Positions 47,309-57,657 of a stretch of DNA of 64,000 bases are shown here, in pieces; position 1 is the stretch's first letter; each line of letters starts with the position of its first letter. Where the stretch lies: assembly GCA_018287875.1 (NCBI GenBank), contig JAGVVL010000001.1, forward strand, positions 620,001-684,000, written 5' to 3'. The position numbers and the translations under genes are program-made. Source of the stretch: Nigrospora sphaerica (taxonomy: Eukaryota > Ascomycota > Sordariomycetes > Amphisphaeriales > Apiosporaceae). The notes below the pieces were generated by a model that made no database searches, was not told the origin of the DNA, and was given only the letters and a program-made list of their open reading frames with translations.

Positions 47309-49820
47309 ATGGCAGGCCTCTTCAATAAGTGGAAGCCCGGCGCGGCTGTGAGTCCCCCGCATGTGTCGTGCCATGGCGGCGCCACGCACTTTTGCGAACC
47401 ACCGCCCAAGAGCGTCGCCTTTGGCCCCCGCTGACATGGCCTCTGAATCTAGGGCGATGCGAAACATGCCGCCAAGGACGCGCAGAAGAAGAAGGAGGAA
47501 CCTGCGCCGGAATTGACCCCTTTGGAGAAGATGTTGCAGAACGCAGGGCCCATACGGCAAGACGGAAGCGACAAGTTCTTCGGTTTAGAAAATGTACGTC
47601 ACGGCCACCCACCCCCCATCGTGCGTGCGCGCGCGCACACGCACATCTGGTGACAAACAGCCCTGCTGACTGACCCGGGCATCTAGTTTGGGAATACTTG
47701 GTACGCTCCCGCCCTCGGCGAAGATCGCGCGTGCGGAAGGAACTCTTGCTCACGAGACCCATAGCTACTGCAACTCCATGGTTCAGGCCCTCTACTACAC
47801 AACCGCCTTTCGCGAGCACGTGCTCAACTACCCCCCTCTATCGCCGGCCGACACCCCCGACGGCTACAAGCCCAAGGTCAACGTAGTGGTGCGAGCCCCT
47901 GCCGAGGATGACGCTGCCCAGCCGAACGGAAAGAAGCAGCTGTCCACAGCGGAGGCGCTGGCGCGACGGAAACAGATCAATGCGGGCAACCCCCCTGCCG
48001 CAACACAGCCAGGGGTGCGGCCCGAGGACAAGCCCGACACCCCCGAGTACAAGAAAAAACAGGCCATGCTGAAGGGTCCGATATTAGAACTGGCCCAGGA
48101 AAACCCCGGCGCGTACGGCATGAACGAGTGCACTTTTACAGGGCTGAGGGACATCTTCATGACCCTCATCGAGGCCAGCAGCCGGACGGGCGTGTTGAGT
48201 CCCCAGCGCTTCCTCGAGATCTTCAAGCAGGACAACGAGATGTTTCGCAACTCGATGCACCAAGACGCTCATGAGTTCTACGGTCTCGTTCTGAACGACG
48301 TCATTGCAAACGTGGAGGCCAATGCGCAAAAGCTTCTCGAGGAGGAAGCCAAGCGCAACCAGGATGGGCTGTTCAAGTCGCTTGAATCGGCCCTCGGAAC
48401 CGTGGTGAACGGGACGAACTCGCCGGGGACCGGCTGGGTCCACGACATCTTCGAGGGCGTGCTCACTTCCGAAACCAAGTGCTTGACATGCGAGACCACA
48501 TCCCAGCGGGACGAGACCTTTCTGGACCTGTCCATTGATCTGGAGGAACATTCCTCGGTGACGTCATGTCTACAAAAGTTCTCGGCCGAGGAAATGCTCT
48601 GCGAACGAAACAAGTTCCACTGCGACCACTGCGGTGGCTTGCAGGAGGCCGAGAAACGCATGAAGGTGAAACGACTACCCAAGGTGCTGGCCCTGCATCT
48701 GAAACGCTTCAAATACACCGAAGACTACAGTCGACTGCAGAAGCTGTTTCATCGCGTTGTATACCCCTATGAGCTGCGCATGTTCAACACAACCGACGAC
48801 ACCGAGGATCCCGACCGCCTGTACGAGTTGTACGCCGTCATCGTACACATTGGAGGCAACGCCTACCATGGTCACTATGTGTCAGTCATCAAAACCGAGG
48901 ACCGAGGCTGGTTGCTATTTGATGATGAGATGGTGGAGCCTGTAGACAAGCACTATGTGCGCCAGTTCTTTGGCGACAAGCCAGGAATGGCCTGCGCATA
49001 CGTCTTATTCTACCAGGAGACGACCTTTGAAAAGGTCCGGGCCCAACAGGAGGCCGAAGGCCTGGAAGAGGTTAGGATAGCCAGCGAGAAGGCCGACGTC
49101 GCCGCCCAGGAGAATGGCCAGCCGAACGGCCTCCACCCCGGGCTCACACGACAGACGACGCAACCCGCTCTCTTTGCGAACGACGACCGCGATACGTTGG
49201 CCAAGCTGGACCATGCGGCCACCGCGCCGGGATTTGTTGAAACACAGCCCGTGCCTATGCCGGCTACCCCGAACCAGGTGGATGGCTTCATGTCCCCTCT
49301 GGCGACCGGGCTCGTCAGGTCGCAAACAGGCAAAGCCGAGGCCAAAACCGAGAAGAAGGAAGCCAAAGCGGCAGAAAAAGCGGCCGAGAAGGCTCGCAAG
49401 GCAGCTGAAAAGGAGGAGCTCAAGACCAAGGAGAAGCAACGGAAGGAGAGGGAGGCACAGCTACGGGATGCCCGCAAGACCGAGACCGAGAACCTGCGCA
49501 AGGCTATCGAAGAGAGCAAGAAAATGGTGGTAGAGGATGAAAGAGCCAAGGACAAGGAGCTGCCCTCGACGCCGAGCACACCCACGCACAGCGCCGCGCA
49601 CGGGCTGCTCAACCGAGCCAACAGAGGCAGCAAGTCCATGTCTCGGAAGAGCTTCAATTTTCTTGCCAAGGACAAGGTCCGGCGTGATTCGGTCGACGCG
49701 GTAGCCGAACCGGCCCAGAACGGGGAGGCCAGCACAAGCGACAAGGGCGAAGCCACCCGGCTGAAGGAGCGCTTCAGTTTCAGCCTCGGTCGAAAAAAGA
49801 GCCACAATGTCCTATCATGA
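47309..49820 (+). CDS. creB: Ubiquitin carboxyl-terminal hydrolase, CreB/UBP9-UBP13 type
   Basis: Exons 47309-47347, 47453-47593, 47687-47700 (14 nt) and 47765-49820 encode 749 aa. The USP Cys box FGNTCYCNSMVQ is made only by joining exons 2, 3 and 4; the nucleophile codon (Cys65) is split TG|C. Two zinc-binding CxxC pairs follow ([14 protein letters not shown]). The His box reads [20 protein letters not shown], ending in [13 protein letters not shown]. The order and wording match Aspergillus CreB, which with WD-protein CreC removes ubiquitin in carbon catabolite repression. The last ~270 residues contain a Lys/Glu/Ala coiled coil (EKAARK-type) and a basic Ser-rich tail ending [13 protein letters not shown] 47309 gives [13 protein letters not shown], then [15 protein letters not shown], the normal family start. 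The orthology claim is strong; the actual substrate is not visible in sequence. Confidence 0.93.
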
Positions 49821-50507
49821 GCTCTAGACCCGAGACGCTAGAGTATACGGAGTACGGCGCACGGAAAGGAGGCGGGGGCACGCTCATATCTGTAATAGCA
49901 AAGCCTCGCGCATGTCTCGTCACATAGCCGCGCAGGCGTGCGCGCACACACATATACAGCCGCCACACTACGGCAGCCGAACGTGCATGTTTGTGCTGGG
50001 CAATATTCAGAGCGTCATGGCGAGCGATATATGCAGCTTGGGAATGATTCGAGCGTGGTGTTTTGACCAGAGAGCCCGGCGACTGGGCGCCGAGGGTAGG
50101 AACCGTAGTACCAGGTGGTCGTTTCCAGCCACGCTGCATGTTGGTTGTATGAGTACTGGGCAGAAGGGGTGGTTTATAGCTTGCCTCACTTTAGCCAGCC
50201 AGGCCAGCCAGGCTTAGAACAATGGGGAAAAGCCGGGAGCGAACATTACGAATAAAGTGATGCCATATCTCTCCATCATTCTTGACTGCTTGCTGTCTTG
50301 GTGGCGCGTATGAACACGCAATAGCGAGATACTGCCGCATGTAACCTGAGCCCGCCTACTAATGCTTACCGGAACGCCGTGCTTGTTATTTCTTGAATGC
50401 ATTGGAACCCTTCCCAAGGTCGATGGTTTCCTCGCCCCTCGCTGTAACGATATGCTTGGCCGATTTGCCCCCATTCCCCCCGCAAAGAGGGGGGCTGGCT
50501 GGCTGGC
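49821..50507. other. Intergenic, convergent 3' flanks of creB-type and YOS1 genes
   Basis: 687 bp with an AATAAA at 50251. A CAGCCAGC repeat lies at 50195-50214, and GGCT repeats precede the YOS1 stop. No gene recognised. Confidence 0.45.
50251..50256 (+). terminator. Possible polyadenylation signal AATAAA
   Basis: A canonical hexamer 430 bp after the deubiquitinase stop codon. Fungal signals are loose, so this is tentative. Confidence 0.25.
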
Positions 50508-51007
50508 TTAGCCGAGAACAAGAGCGTACAGGATCATGAGGGTGTTGATGCCTATGAGCGGAACTAAGTTGGTCCGAAACGATTCCCCCGGGTCAGCATT
50601 TCCGTTATCCATCCCTCGTCTGCCTCGGGAGGGAGCGGGTTGGGAAGGGGGGGAAACCGCCACACTGAACGAGGGGGGGGGTAAGAGAAGAAAGGAGCAG
50701 GGAAAAAACATACTTCGCATGACGGTGCGCACGCTCGCGATGCCGTTGATCAGCTTGGCCTTGAAGCTCTGCGACTCGGGCCCGGCGCCAAAGGCCGGGT
50801 CGTACGTCGTAGTCGACAGGTTGATGCGCGCCAGGAACCGGTCCTCGGACAGCACCGCCACGGCGTTGACGAGCAGGATGAACACTACACCCGCACGCGC
50901 GAGCGCGCGCGCCGCACGTTAGCCAAAATCACCGTCCCCGGTCGGTCCACGCGGAGGGGGGAGGGCGTTGTTAATTTACCGTAGAAGAAGTTGCCCAGGA
51001 AAAACAT
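50508..51007 (-). CDS. YOS1: Yos1-like ER-Golgi transport protein
   Basis: Exons (complement): 51007-50980 (28 nt), 50884-50714, 50563-50508. They total 255 nt, 84 aa. The spliced protein starts MFFLGNFFYVFILLVNAVAVLSEDRFLARI and ends VMRIPLIGINTLMILYALVLG, the complete Yos1/IER3IP1 pattern. There is one hydrophobic helix at each end and a short soluble middle (STTTYDPAFGAGPESQSFKAKL). Yos1 sits in ER and Golgi membranes with Yip1 and Yif1 and is needed for COPII vesicle traffic. Length and layout are those of the family. Introns are 95 and 150 bp, which together exceed the coding length, so the gene is easy to miss in frame scans. Confidence 0.95.
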
Positions 51008-51851
51008 GGCGGCGGCGGCGGCGGCGGCGCGGCGTCCAAGGGGAAAGGGGGAGTAGGGATGGCAAGGATGGGACGCGAGGCCACGACAAATCTGCGCGCA
51101 CGCGGCGGGGGCGCGGGAAGGACGAAGGCGAGGCCGTTGCGTCGCCCGCAGAGGGGGGATTCGTGTCGTCGAGGGCGGGGGGCGGAACGCGAAGGCGAAT
51201 TGATTTCTTTGCTCTCGTTACCGGCGCATTCGCGGGGCCGCGTTGGGTAGGCGGGCAAGAGGATCAAACGGGTGGTTTTCTCGTCGCCGTTCGGAAGGTG
51301 GAGGGACTGGTAGAGGTTGCCGTGATGATGATCAGTGGTGGTGATGCGGATTGCGTGTCCCGATGCCGTCCACGGATTTACGTAGGGCCTTCTCTCTCAT
51401 TGGCCGCCTGCCTGAACTATTCCCGTCCCAGCTGCCGACCTAGCTAGCCCGTTTGAAGCTGAGCTTCTCCCGAAAGGCACTGAGAACAAAGGACGGGAAG
51501 CTCCACTAGAGCTGCGGCTTGCCCAGACTTTTGGCCGCTCCATTTGGAACCTCCCCCCGGCCGTTGCATCGTCAAGCCCATGATCTGGCCGCTTCTATCG
51601 AAAAGAGCGTTCTATGATCTTTGGCATGCATGTCACGGAACCCCCTCATGAGTCTTCCTATACTAACTAACACGCTAGAACATTGATGACCTGGATACTG
51701 TGGCGCATCGGGAAAGTAGCTGGCCTGCCTCTTGATCCCCCTCGTTGCTGTCGTTGAACCTAGCATGGGAGAGAGACCAACACCTTCCTTCTAACCACCA
51801 CCCTACGTTGCGCAACTCGCACGCCGCAACATAAAACCCGCCGCCCCCAAG
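51008..51851. other. Divergent promoter region, YOS1 / ALG12
   Basis: 844 bp. A (GGC)n run directly abuts the YOS1 start (51008-51030). No gene recognised. Confidence 0.45.
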
Positions 51852-53714
51852 ATGGGGGTGTTTGGTACGTATCAAGCCGGCCCTGGCCACCCCCTCTACT
51901 CTCATACGGAGCACGCACAGCCGCCACTCGGCCAACAATTGCCCTCCACGTGCCCCTGACTAACACGGCCCCGAACGGGGGTTGGGAGCGGCAGATACGC
52001 TGCTCTCGCTGAGCATCCCGGCACTCGTGCTGGTGCACCTGGCCGCGGCGCCGTACACCAAGGTGGAGGAGTCGTTCAACCTCCAGGCGACGCACGACGT
52101 GCTCGTGTACGGGACGCCGACGGAGGACGTGGCGCGCAAGCTGGCGGCGCGCTACGACCACTTCGCCTTCCCGGGCGCTGTGCCGCGCACCTTCACGGGG
52201 CCCGTCTTCCTCGCCGGCCTGGCCCAGCCCATCGTGGCCCTCGCCGGCTTCGCTCGCGCCCAGCTCGTCGCCCGCGCCCTCCTCGGCCTCTTCAATGCCG
52301 CCTGCCTCGTCTACTTCCAGGCCCGCGTGCGCCGCGCCTGCGGCGCCCCCGCCGCCCGCTGGTACGCCCTCCTCCAGGCCAGCCAGTTCCACGTCGTCTT
52401 CTACGCCTCGCGCACCCTGCCCAACATGTTCGCCTTCGGTCTCAGTGAGTTCGTCCCGCCCCAAAAAGAAAAAGGCCGGGGTCGGGAAACTGACCGGATC
52501 CAGCAACCCTCGCCTTTGCCCAGCTGCTGGGAGACCCTCGCCACCTAAAGCCCGGACAGTGCAGGCTCGCCATCTCCATGCTCACCTACGCGACCGCCGT
52601 GTTTCGGTCCGAGTTGGCTATTTTGCTGTCAACCACCACCCTGTACTTGCTCCTGACGGGCAGAATTACCATCCGTAAGGTGGTCCCGGCCTTCGTCATC
52701 ACCTTTGTCTTCTCCCTCCTTAGCTCCGTGCCGCTGGATTCGTACTTCTGGCAGAAGCCCATCTGGCCCGAGCTGTGGGGGTTCTACTACAACGCCGTGC
52801 TCGGCTCCTCTTCCGAGTGGGGAGTGTCCCCCTGGCACTACTATTTCACCAACGCGCTGCCGAAGCTCATGATTAACCCACTGGCCCTGACCGTCCTGGT
52901 GCCGTATGCCCTGTCTAACAAGGCCACGGCGAAGCCCGCCGAGGTGCTCACTGTTCCGAGCCTCCTCTTCGTCGCCATCTACTCGCTTCAACCCCACAAG
53001 GAGGCTCGTTTCATCTTTTACGTCGTGCCTCCGTTGACGGCCGCGGCTGCCTTGGCCGCCAACTACCTCTTTGCCCGACGCGCTAAGTCGCTCCTCTACC
53101 GCTTAGGCTCTCTTGTTCTTGTGGGCTCGGTTCTCGCGTCCTTTGCCATCAGCACGGGCATGCTTCTCATCTCGTCGCTCAACTACCCCGGCGGCGAGGC
53201 TCTGTCCGAACTCCGCAGCCTTGTTGCCGCCGCGGGCGCATCTCCCGACACCAACACGGTCACGGTGCACACGGACGTGCTGTCGTGCATGACAGGCGTC
53301 ACGCTGTTTGGCCAGCACCCCTACCCGCCGAACGAAGCCCGGCCCTCGTCTGAGGCCGTGTCGTTCCACTTTGACAAGACGGAGAGGCCGTCGGCGCTTC
53401 GCGACCCTGCGTTCTGGAACAAGTTCGACTACGTGTTGACCGAGGACCCGAACAAGCCCATCGGGCCCTGGGAAACGGTTGGTGTGGTCCAGGGGTTTGC
53501 AGGCGTCGAGTTCCTGAGACCGGAGGCGCCCGAGCCGAACGACGACATTGAGCGCCGCGAGGGCCCAGTTCTAGGCCGCGGCATGCTGGTGCAGCAGGTC
53601 CGCGAGGGGGTCAGGAGGTTGACGGGCGGCTGGTGGATTGGGCCCCGGATGGAACCGCAGATCCGGGTCCTCAAGAGGATGAGGGCAACCCCACGGAAGG
53701 AGGTCACCGAGTGA
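51852..53714 (+). CDS. ALG12: Dolichyl-P-Man:Man7GlcNAc2-PP-dolichol alpha-1,6-mannosyltransferase (Alg12)
   Basis: Exons 51852-51864 (13 nt), 51995-52444 and 52504-53714 encode 557 aa. A GT22-family multi-spanning ER enzyme that adds the eighth mannose of the N-glycan precursor on the lumenal side. The diagnostic start VHLAAAPYTKVEESFNLQATHDVL, followed by YDHFAFPGAVPRTF, contains the lumenal acidic residues typical of the family. The HKE motif is present as QPHKEARFIFYV near residue 320. The other part of the start comes from exon 1 (MGVF), joined through GTACGT and CAG. A second acceptor (GAG, 6 nt earlier) would add two residues in frame. The second intron (59 bp) joins MFAFGL to TTLAFAQLLGD. 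The C-terminal ~200 residues are soluble. Confidence 0.94.
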
Positions 53715-53887
53715 ACAGTGTTCAGTTGGCGACATCCATGCGCCCAAGTTGCCCAAGTGTCGGGGCCGGCGTGCCACGAGCCCGGCCGGGATCTCTCTCC
53801 ATGGCGGTCACTTCGTGCAAAACCACTATGCACAGATCAAATCGAGCGATGCCGAACATGTATTCGGAGTCCTTGGTTCCCCCTCTC

Positions 53888-53893
53888 AATAAA
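53888..53893 (+). terminator. Possible polyadenylation signal AATAAA of ALG12
   Basis: Hexamer 174 bp after the ALG12 stop, in a locally AT-richer stretch. Confidence 0.35.
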
Positions 53894-53987
53894 TATGTGG
53901 GCGAGGCCGTGTGATGGCACCCTTAAAGCAATACTCGGTGCACGTGACAGGCCTCGTCACAGAAAAAGCTGACAGCAATCATGCGTA

Positions 53988-54012
53988 CTCTCTCTCTCTC
54001 TCTCTCTCTCTC
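53988..54012. repeat. (CT)n microsatellite
   Basis: An uninterrupted dinucleotide run of 25 bases. Confidence 0.9.
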
Positions 54013-54436
54013 GCGTGCGTTACGGCGTGACTGTAAGATCTCTTGTTTCCTTCCCTCCAAACAGGCGCTTGCCCGACTTGTGCAGATTGCATGGCAAGGG
54101 CGAGCCGGCTAAGGCGATGGGGACCGCTGACACTGACAGATCCGCGATTAATGTGACGATACTATTTTGGGCCACGAAGACGGACAGGGTTGGTGGGCTC
54201 CAATGAGCTAGTTACGGGGGGAAACGTCGCCTAAGCGAGTTTCCACGGCGCGCCAGGCGCACCGGCCCGTCTTTTGCGCTCTGCCCGCGGGGGCGGCGAG
54301 GCCGTATCGTATCACGGGCTGCGTGTAATTTCCAGCTGGCCGGGAAGGGAACGAGCGAGCGCTGGCTGAGCCGAGCGAGCCGGTCTGAGAGTGTAGGGAG
54401 GGGGGAGGGGCCTGTAAGGGGGGGGCCTGTAGAGGA

Positions 54437-54450
54437 ACCTACCGGTAGGT
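54437..54450. repeat. 14-bp perfect palindrome ACCTACCGGTAGGT
   Basis: A self-complementary site without spacer. Its half, GGTAGGT, recurs around the window. It could be a dimeric regulator site, but there is no direct support. Confidence 0.45.
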
Positions 54451-56939
54451 ACATGGTTGGTAGGGAAGGGAAGGGAAGGAGTCGGTCATGTAGGGGACCT
54501 CGGCAAGTCGAGTGTGTGCATGCTTCTGGGTGGGTGGTTCGTGAGCAAGGGAGGTCAGTGGGTATGTTGGTGGTACATAGTAGTAAGCCCGCACAGTATG
54601 CCACTCTCGAACGCTGAGGTGATGCGCTGGGCGCGGGCGGTAATTGGAGGGAAACGTCCCACAGCCGGGGCGCGGCGGCGGCGGAGGAGAAGGAGGACGG
54701 AGACAGGCCAGCCCTGACGGCCCTATTTCCTGCTAAAGCAGGAGAAGCTGTGGGGAAGGATTAAAGCCGTGGGGCCTTACGGGAAGGTTGACAACGTTTA
54801 AATTAGGAGAAGAAGAAGGTGGTGTTGATCCTAGAAGTTGGCAAAAGAGGAAACCCCCAGTCGGAAACAAGTACCTCACATTCCCAGTCCTCAATGGGGA
54901 CTGCATCTAGGTTTTCCTTCTTTGAAAAGGGCTGCACAAGAAAAGGAAAAGGCAACAGCCCAGCATTGGGGGAGGGGACGTTGAGTGGTTGCAAACGTCA
55001 TGGCTCAGATTGTCCCGACGATACATGCAGGGCCACGCACGAGAACGGCATAGGCTTGTTCTCTGGCGGGGAGGGGCGATGGTACCTGATGACGGGAGAC
55101 CGGGCGCGTGTGCGTTCGTGCCGCCGCCGGCGTGCATGTTTGGTTTCCCCCGACCCTCCGATAACGAAAGCTCATCCGTATAGTGGACCGTCACAACACT
55201 GGCAGATGGAGAGGGAGAGGGAAGTTTCTGAGGAGAGGGAATGCCAGCTCAACCGTGATGGGGAGGGCATAACGGCGAAACAGACTGACACCACCCAGCG
55301 AGCGTACGGGGGAAGGGAAGGGAAGGGGAGGGGAAGGAGGAGGAGGACGCGAGGAGGACGAGGAGGAGGATGAGGAGGAGGGAGCCGAAAGCACGGGACT
55401 CCGCGCCGGCGCGACGGGCGTGCAAGATTGCGCGGCTCGATCGGCGGGAACAACAACAACACGCAACAACAACACGCGCTTCGTCGTTTCCGTCCCTAGC
55501 GAGCCCAATATACCGCGCGCATGTGTTTTGGTGAGTCGTCATCCCAGGCGCTAAACGGTCGGACGCCGTCGCCCAGGGCGATTCTACCCTCCATTCCCGC
55601 GCCCGGCCCAACAGCCATCATCCCGATCCGGGTACATAAAACCATATGCACTCGCTTTTGCACATCATGCTACGGCGTCGAAGGAGAGAGGGAGAGGGGA
55701 AGAGAGAGAGAGAGACAGCCTGCCTGTTGGGGAGGGACGGGACCCGTACGCCAGCACCCAAGACACTACTACCTAGGCAGCAACACCACACACCCACTGC
55801 ACACGAGCTGACCAGAGCTTTAGTGCACACCAGCCTACACCTAGATCAACCGGTAGATAGGTAAGTATGAAAGTAAACGCTGGACGCGGAGGGACCGCGG
55901 GTGGGCGCTTCTCTTTGAAGCGACGCCGTGTGTCATCTGCATATGCCATAATCCCATTTCCATCGTAGTAGCAGATACGAAGCGACCCCTTGTCGAAAAG
56001 AAGGGCCGGTCCCCTGTCGCGTCTGGCGCCGGGCGCATGGTATCCGCCGCCGGGCGTCCCTCTGCGAACCGACAGCGTTTCTTTTCCTTTTCTTTTTCGC
56101 TCCTCCGCGCGCGGCCTTTCCCTTTCGCCAACCCCTAAAATTGCGGGACCGGTTGGGTGGCCCTGGCCGTCACTTGAAACCGTCCACCGGCGTTTTTTTT
56201 CATACGAGCAGAGGGACGCCCTCCCACATGGGACGGGCGCTGGACGGGGGCACCACGAGGGTAGGGGGGAGGGGCCGGATGGGGGCCCCTGTCCGGCAGC
56301 TTGTGACTCGCCGAACGACGAGTCGAAAGGGTGGGCTGTAGGGGTTGAGACGGGCCCTTTGGGCAGCGGCCGTGTCGTCGTATCTTTGCTCCCCACGTAG
56401 ATGAAGGGACGTCAAGGGCCCGACCGACGGGGTGTCTCGGGGGGTAAGTATGGGCCTGCCGATGAGATGGGAGATGTCGCGAGTAAGCGTTCATGGGGGG
56501 GACCAGCCGGCCTGGTGCCGTCTGGCTGCCCGTGCCAACGGTCATGATGCCGTCGTGGTGCCAGTGCTACGGACGGGATGAAGCCATGGGCGTCCCGGCG
56601 GTAGGTACATCATAGCTTACTTGCTTGCTTACTTGGGGCCGCCCTCCCCTCCCCAAAGGTATGGGGATGTAATAAGAGGTCCATGTACGGGTCGGATCAG
56701 GCAAGTATAGGTCGGTGACAGTCGAGAAGGTTTGACCATTGCGCGACGTAAGTAGCCGACAGACTTTCGGGCGGGTTGCTGGCAATTTTACTGCGGCGGC
56801 TGCTAATCACTGCATTCCCACTTGCAACGCCAGTACTATTCGCAAATGAGCCCACGTACGGAGACCTGACTGACGCAGGTGCCCACCCACCCGCCGCGAC
56901 GACGATCTTGGGGTTTCCGGGTCGGGTTTTGCTGGGTGC

Positions 56940-56972
56940 CGCCGCCGCCGCTGCTGCTGCTGCTGCTGCTGC
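56940..56972. repeat. (GCC)n(GCT)n trinucleotide repeat
   Basis: A compound trinucleotide run in the intergenic region. It creates false poly-Gln, poly-Ser and poly-Ala frames on both strands. Confidence 0.85.
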
Positions 56973-57657
56973 TCGGAGCCGTGCAAGCTTGCGCCTGAGC
57001 GGGTTTTGGGGGGGGGGGAGTGTTGGTGCTGTTGCTTGTCGTTGCTCGGCCGCTGCCATTGCTGCTTCCCATTCTCCAAACAAACGAAGCTCACCACCAA
57101 ATCTCACCACCACCCGTTCACTTCCTCACCTGCGTCACCCACGCTGCTACTGCAGGTCTCAACGCCCGGTGTGACGCTGCCCCTTTCTTTTTTCCTTTCT
57201 TAATTGCATGCCGAGACTGCCTCCCGCCCCCGGGTTGCCCGTCTCACAACGCCTGCCCGCCCACTTGGCTGCACACGCACTGGGCCGCACACGCACGACG
57301 TTGGACCCGGAGTCAAGCGAGACACGAGACCAGCTGCCGCATTCTTCGAGCCAAAGTACCGACGACAATTGCGCCCTCCCCCAGTTCCCCCCCTCAACCT
57401 TTACTTCAGAATACCATACCTACTTTCCAACCTACCCGCCCCCCTTACTCCATTCCGCCCTCCTTCTGATCCTCAACCCCGCCGAGCCAGGCAGACAAAA
57501 GCCAACCTAATCAGACCAACACTCCTGCTCTCCCTCGAAGACCCTCCCGGGGTGACGTTGGCAGTCGCGGGCCTCCGTCCGTCCGCCGTCACGCCTTGGC
57601 CCATATGCCCTGCCCCACCTCGATCGGTGTACCAAGACAGCCTCCTCCCACAGCAGC

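Larger units (their letters stand above)
53715..57657. other. Intergenic, 3.9 kb, rich in simple repeats
   Basis: It holds an AATAAA after ALG12, a (CT)n run, the palindrome at 54437-54450, a purine-rich GGAGGA stretch at 55310-55385, GA-rich DNA at 55680-55725 and a (GCC)n(GCT)n run at about 56940-56972. From about 57080 it is C- and CT-rich, as expected for the leader of the next gene. No coding region supported. Confidence 0.45.

Noticed and set aside
56697..57113. PolyAla, polyGln and polySer frames
   Set aside because: All come from one (GCC)n(GCT)n repeat.
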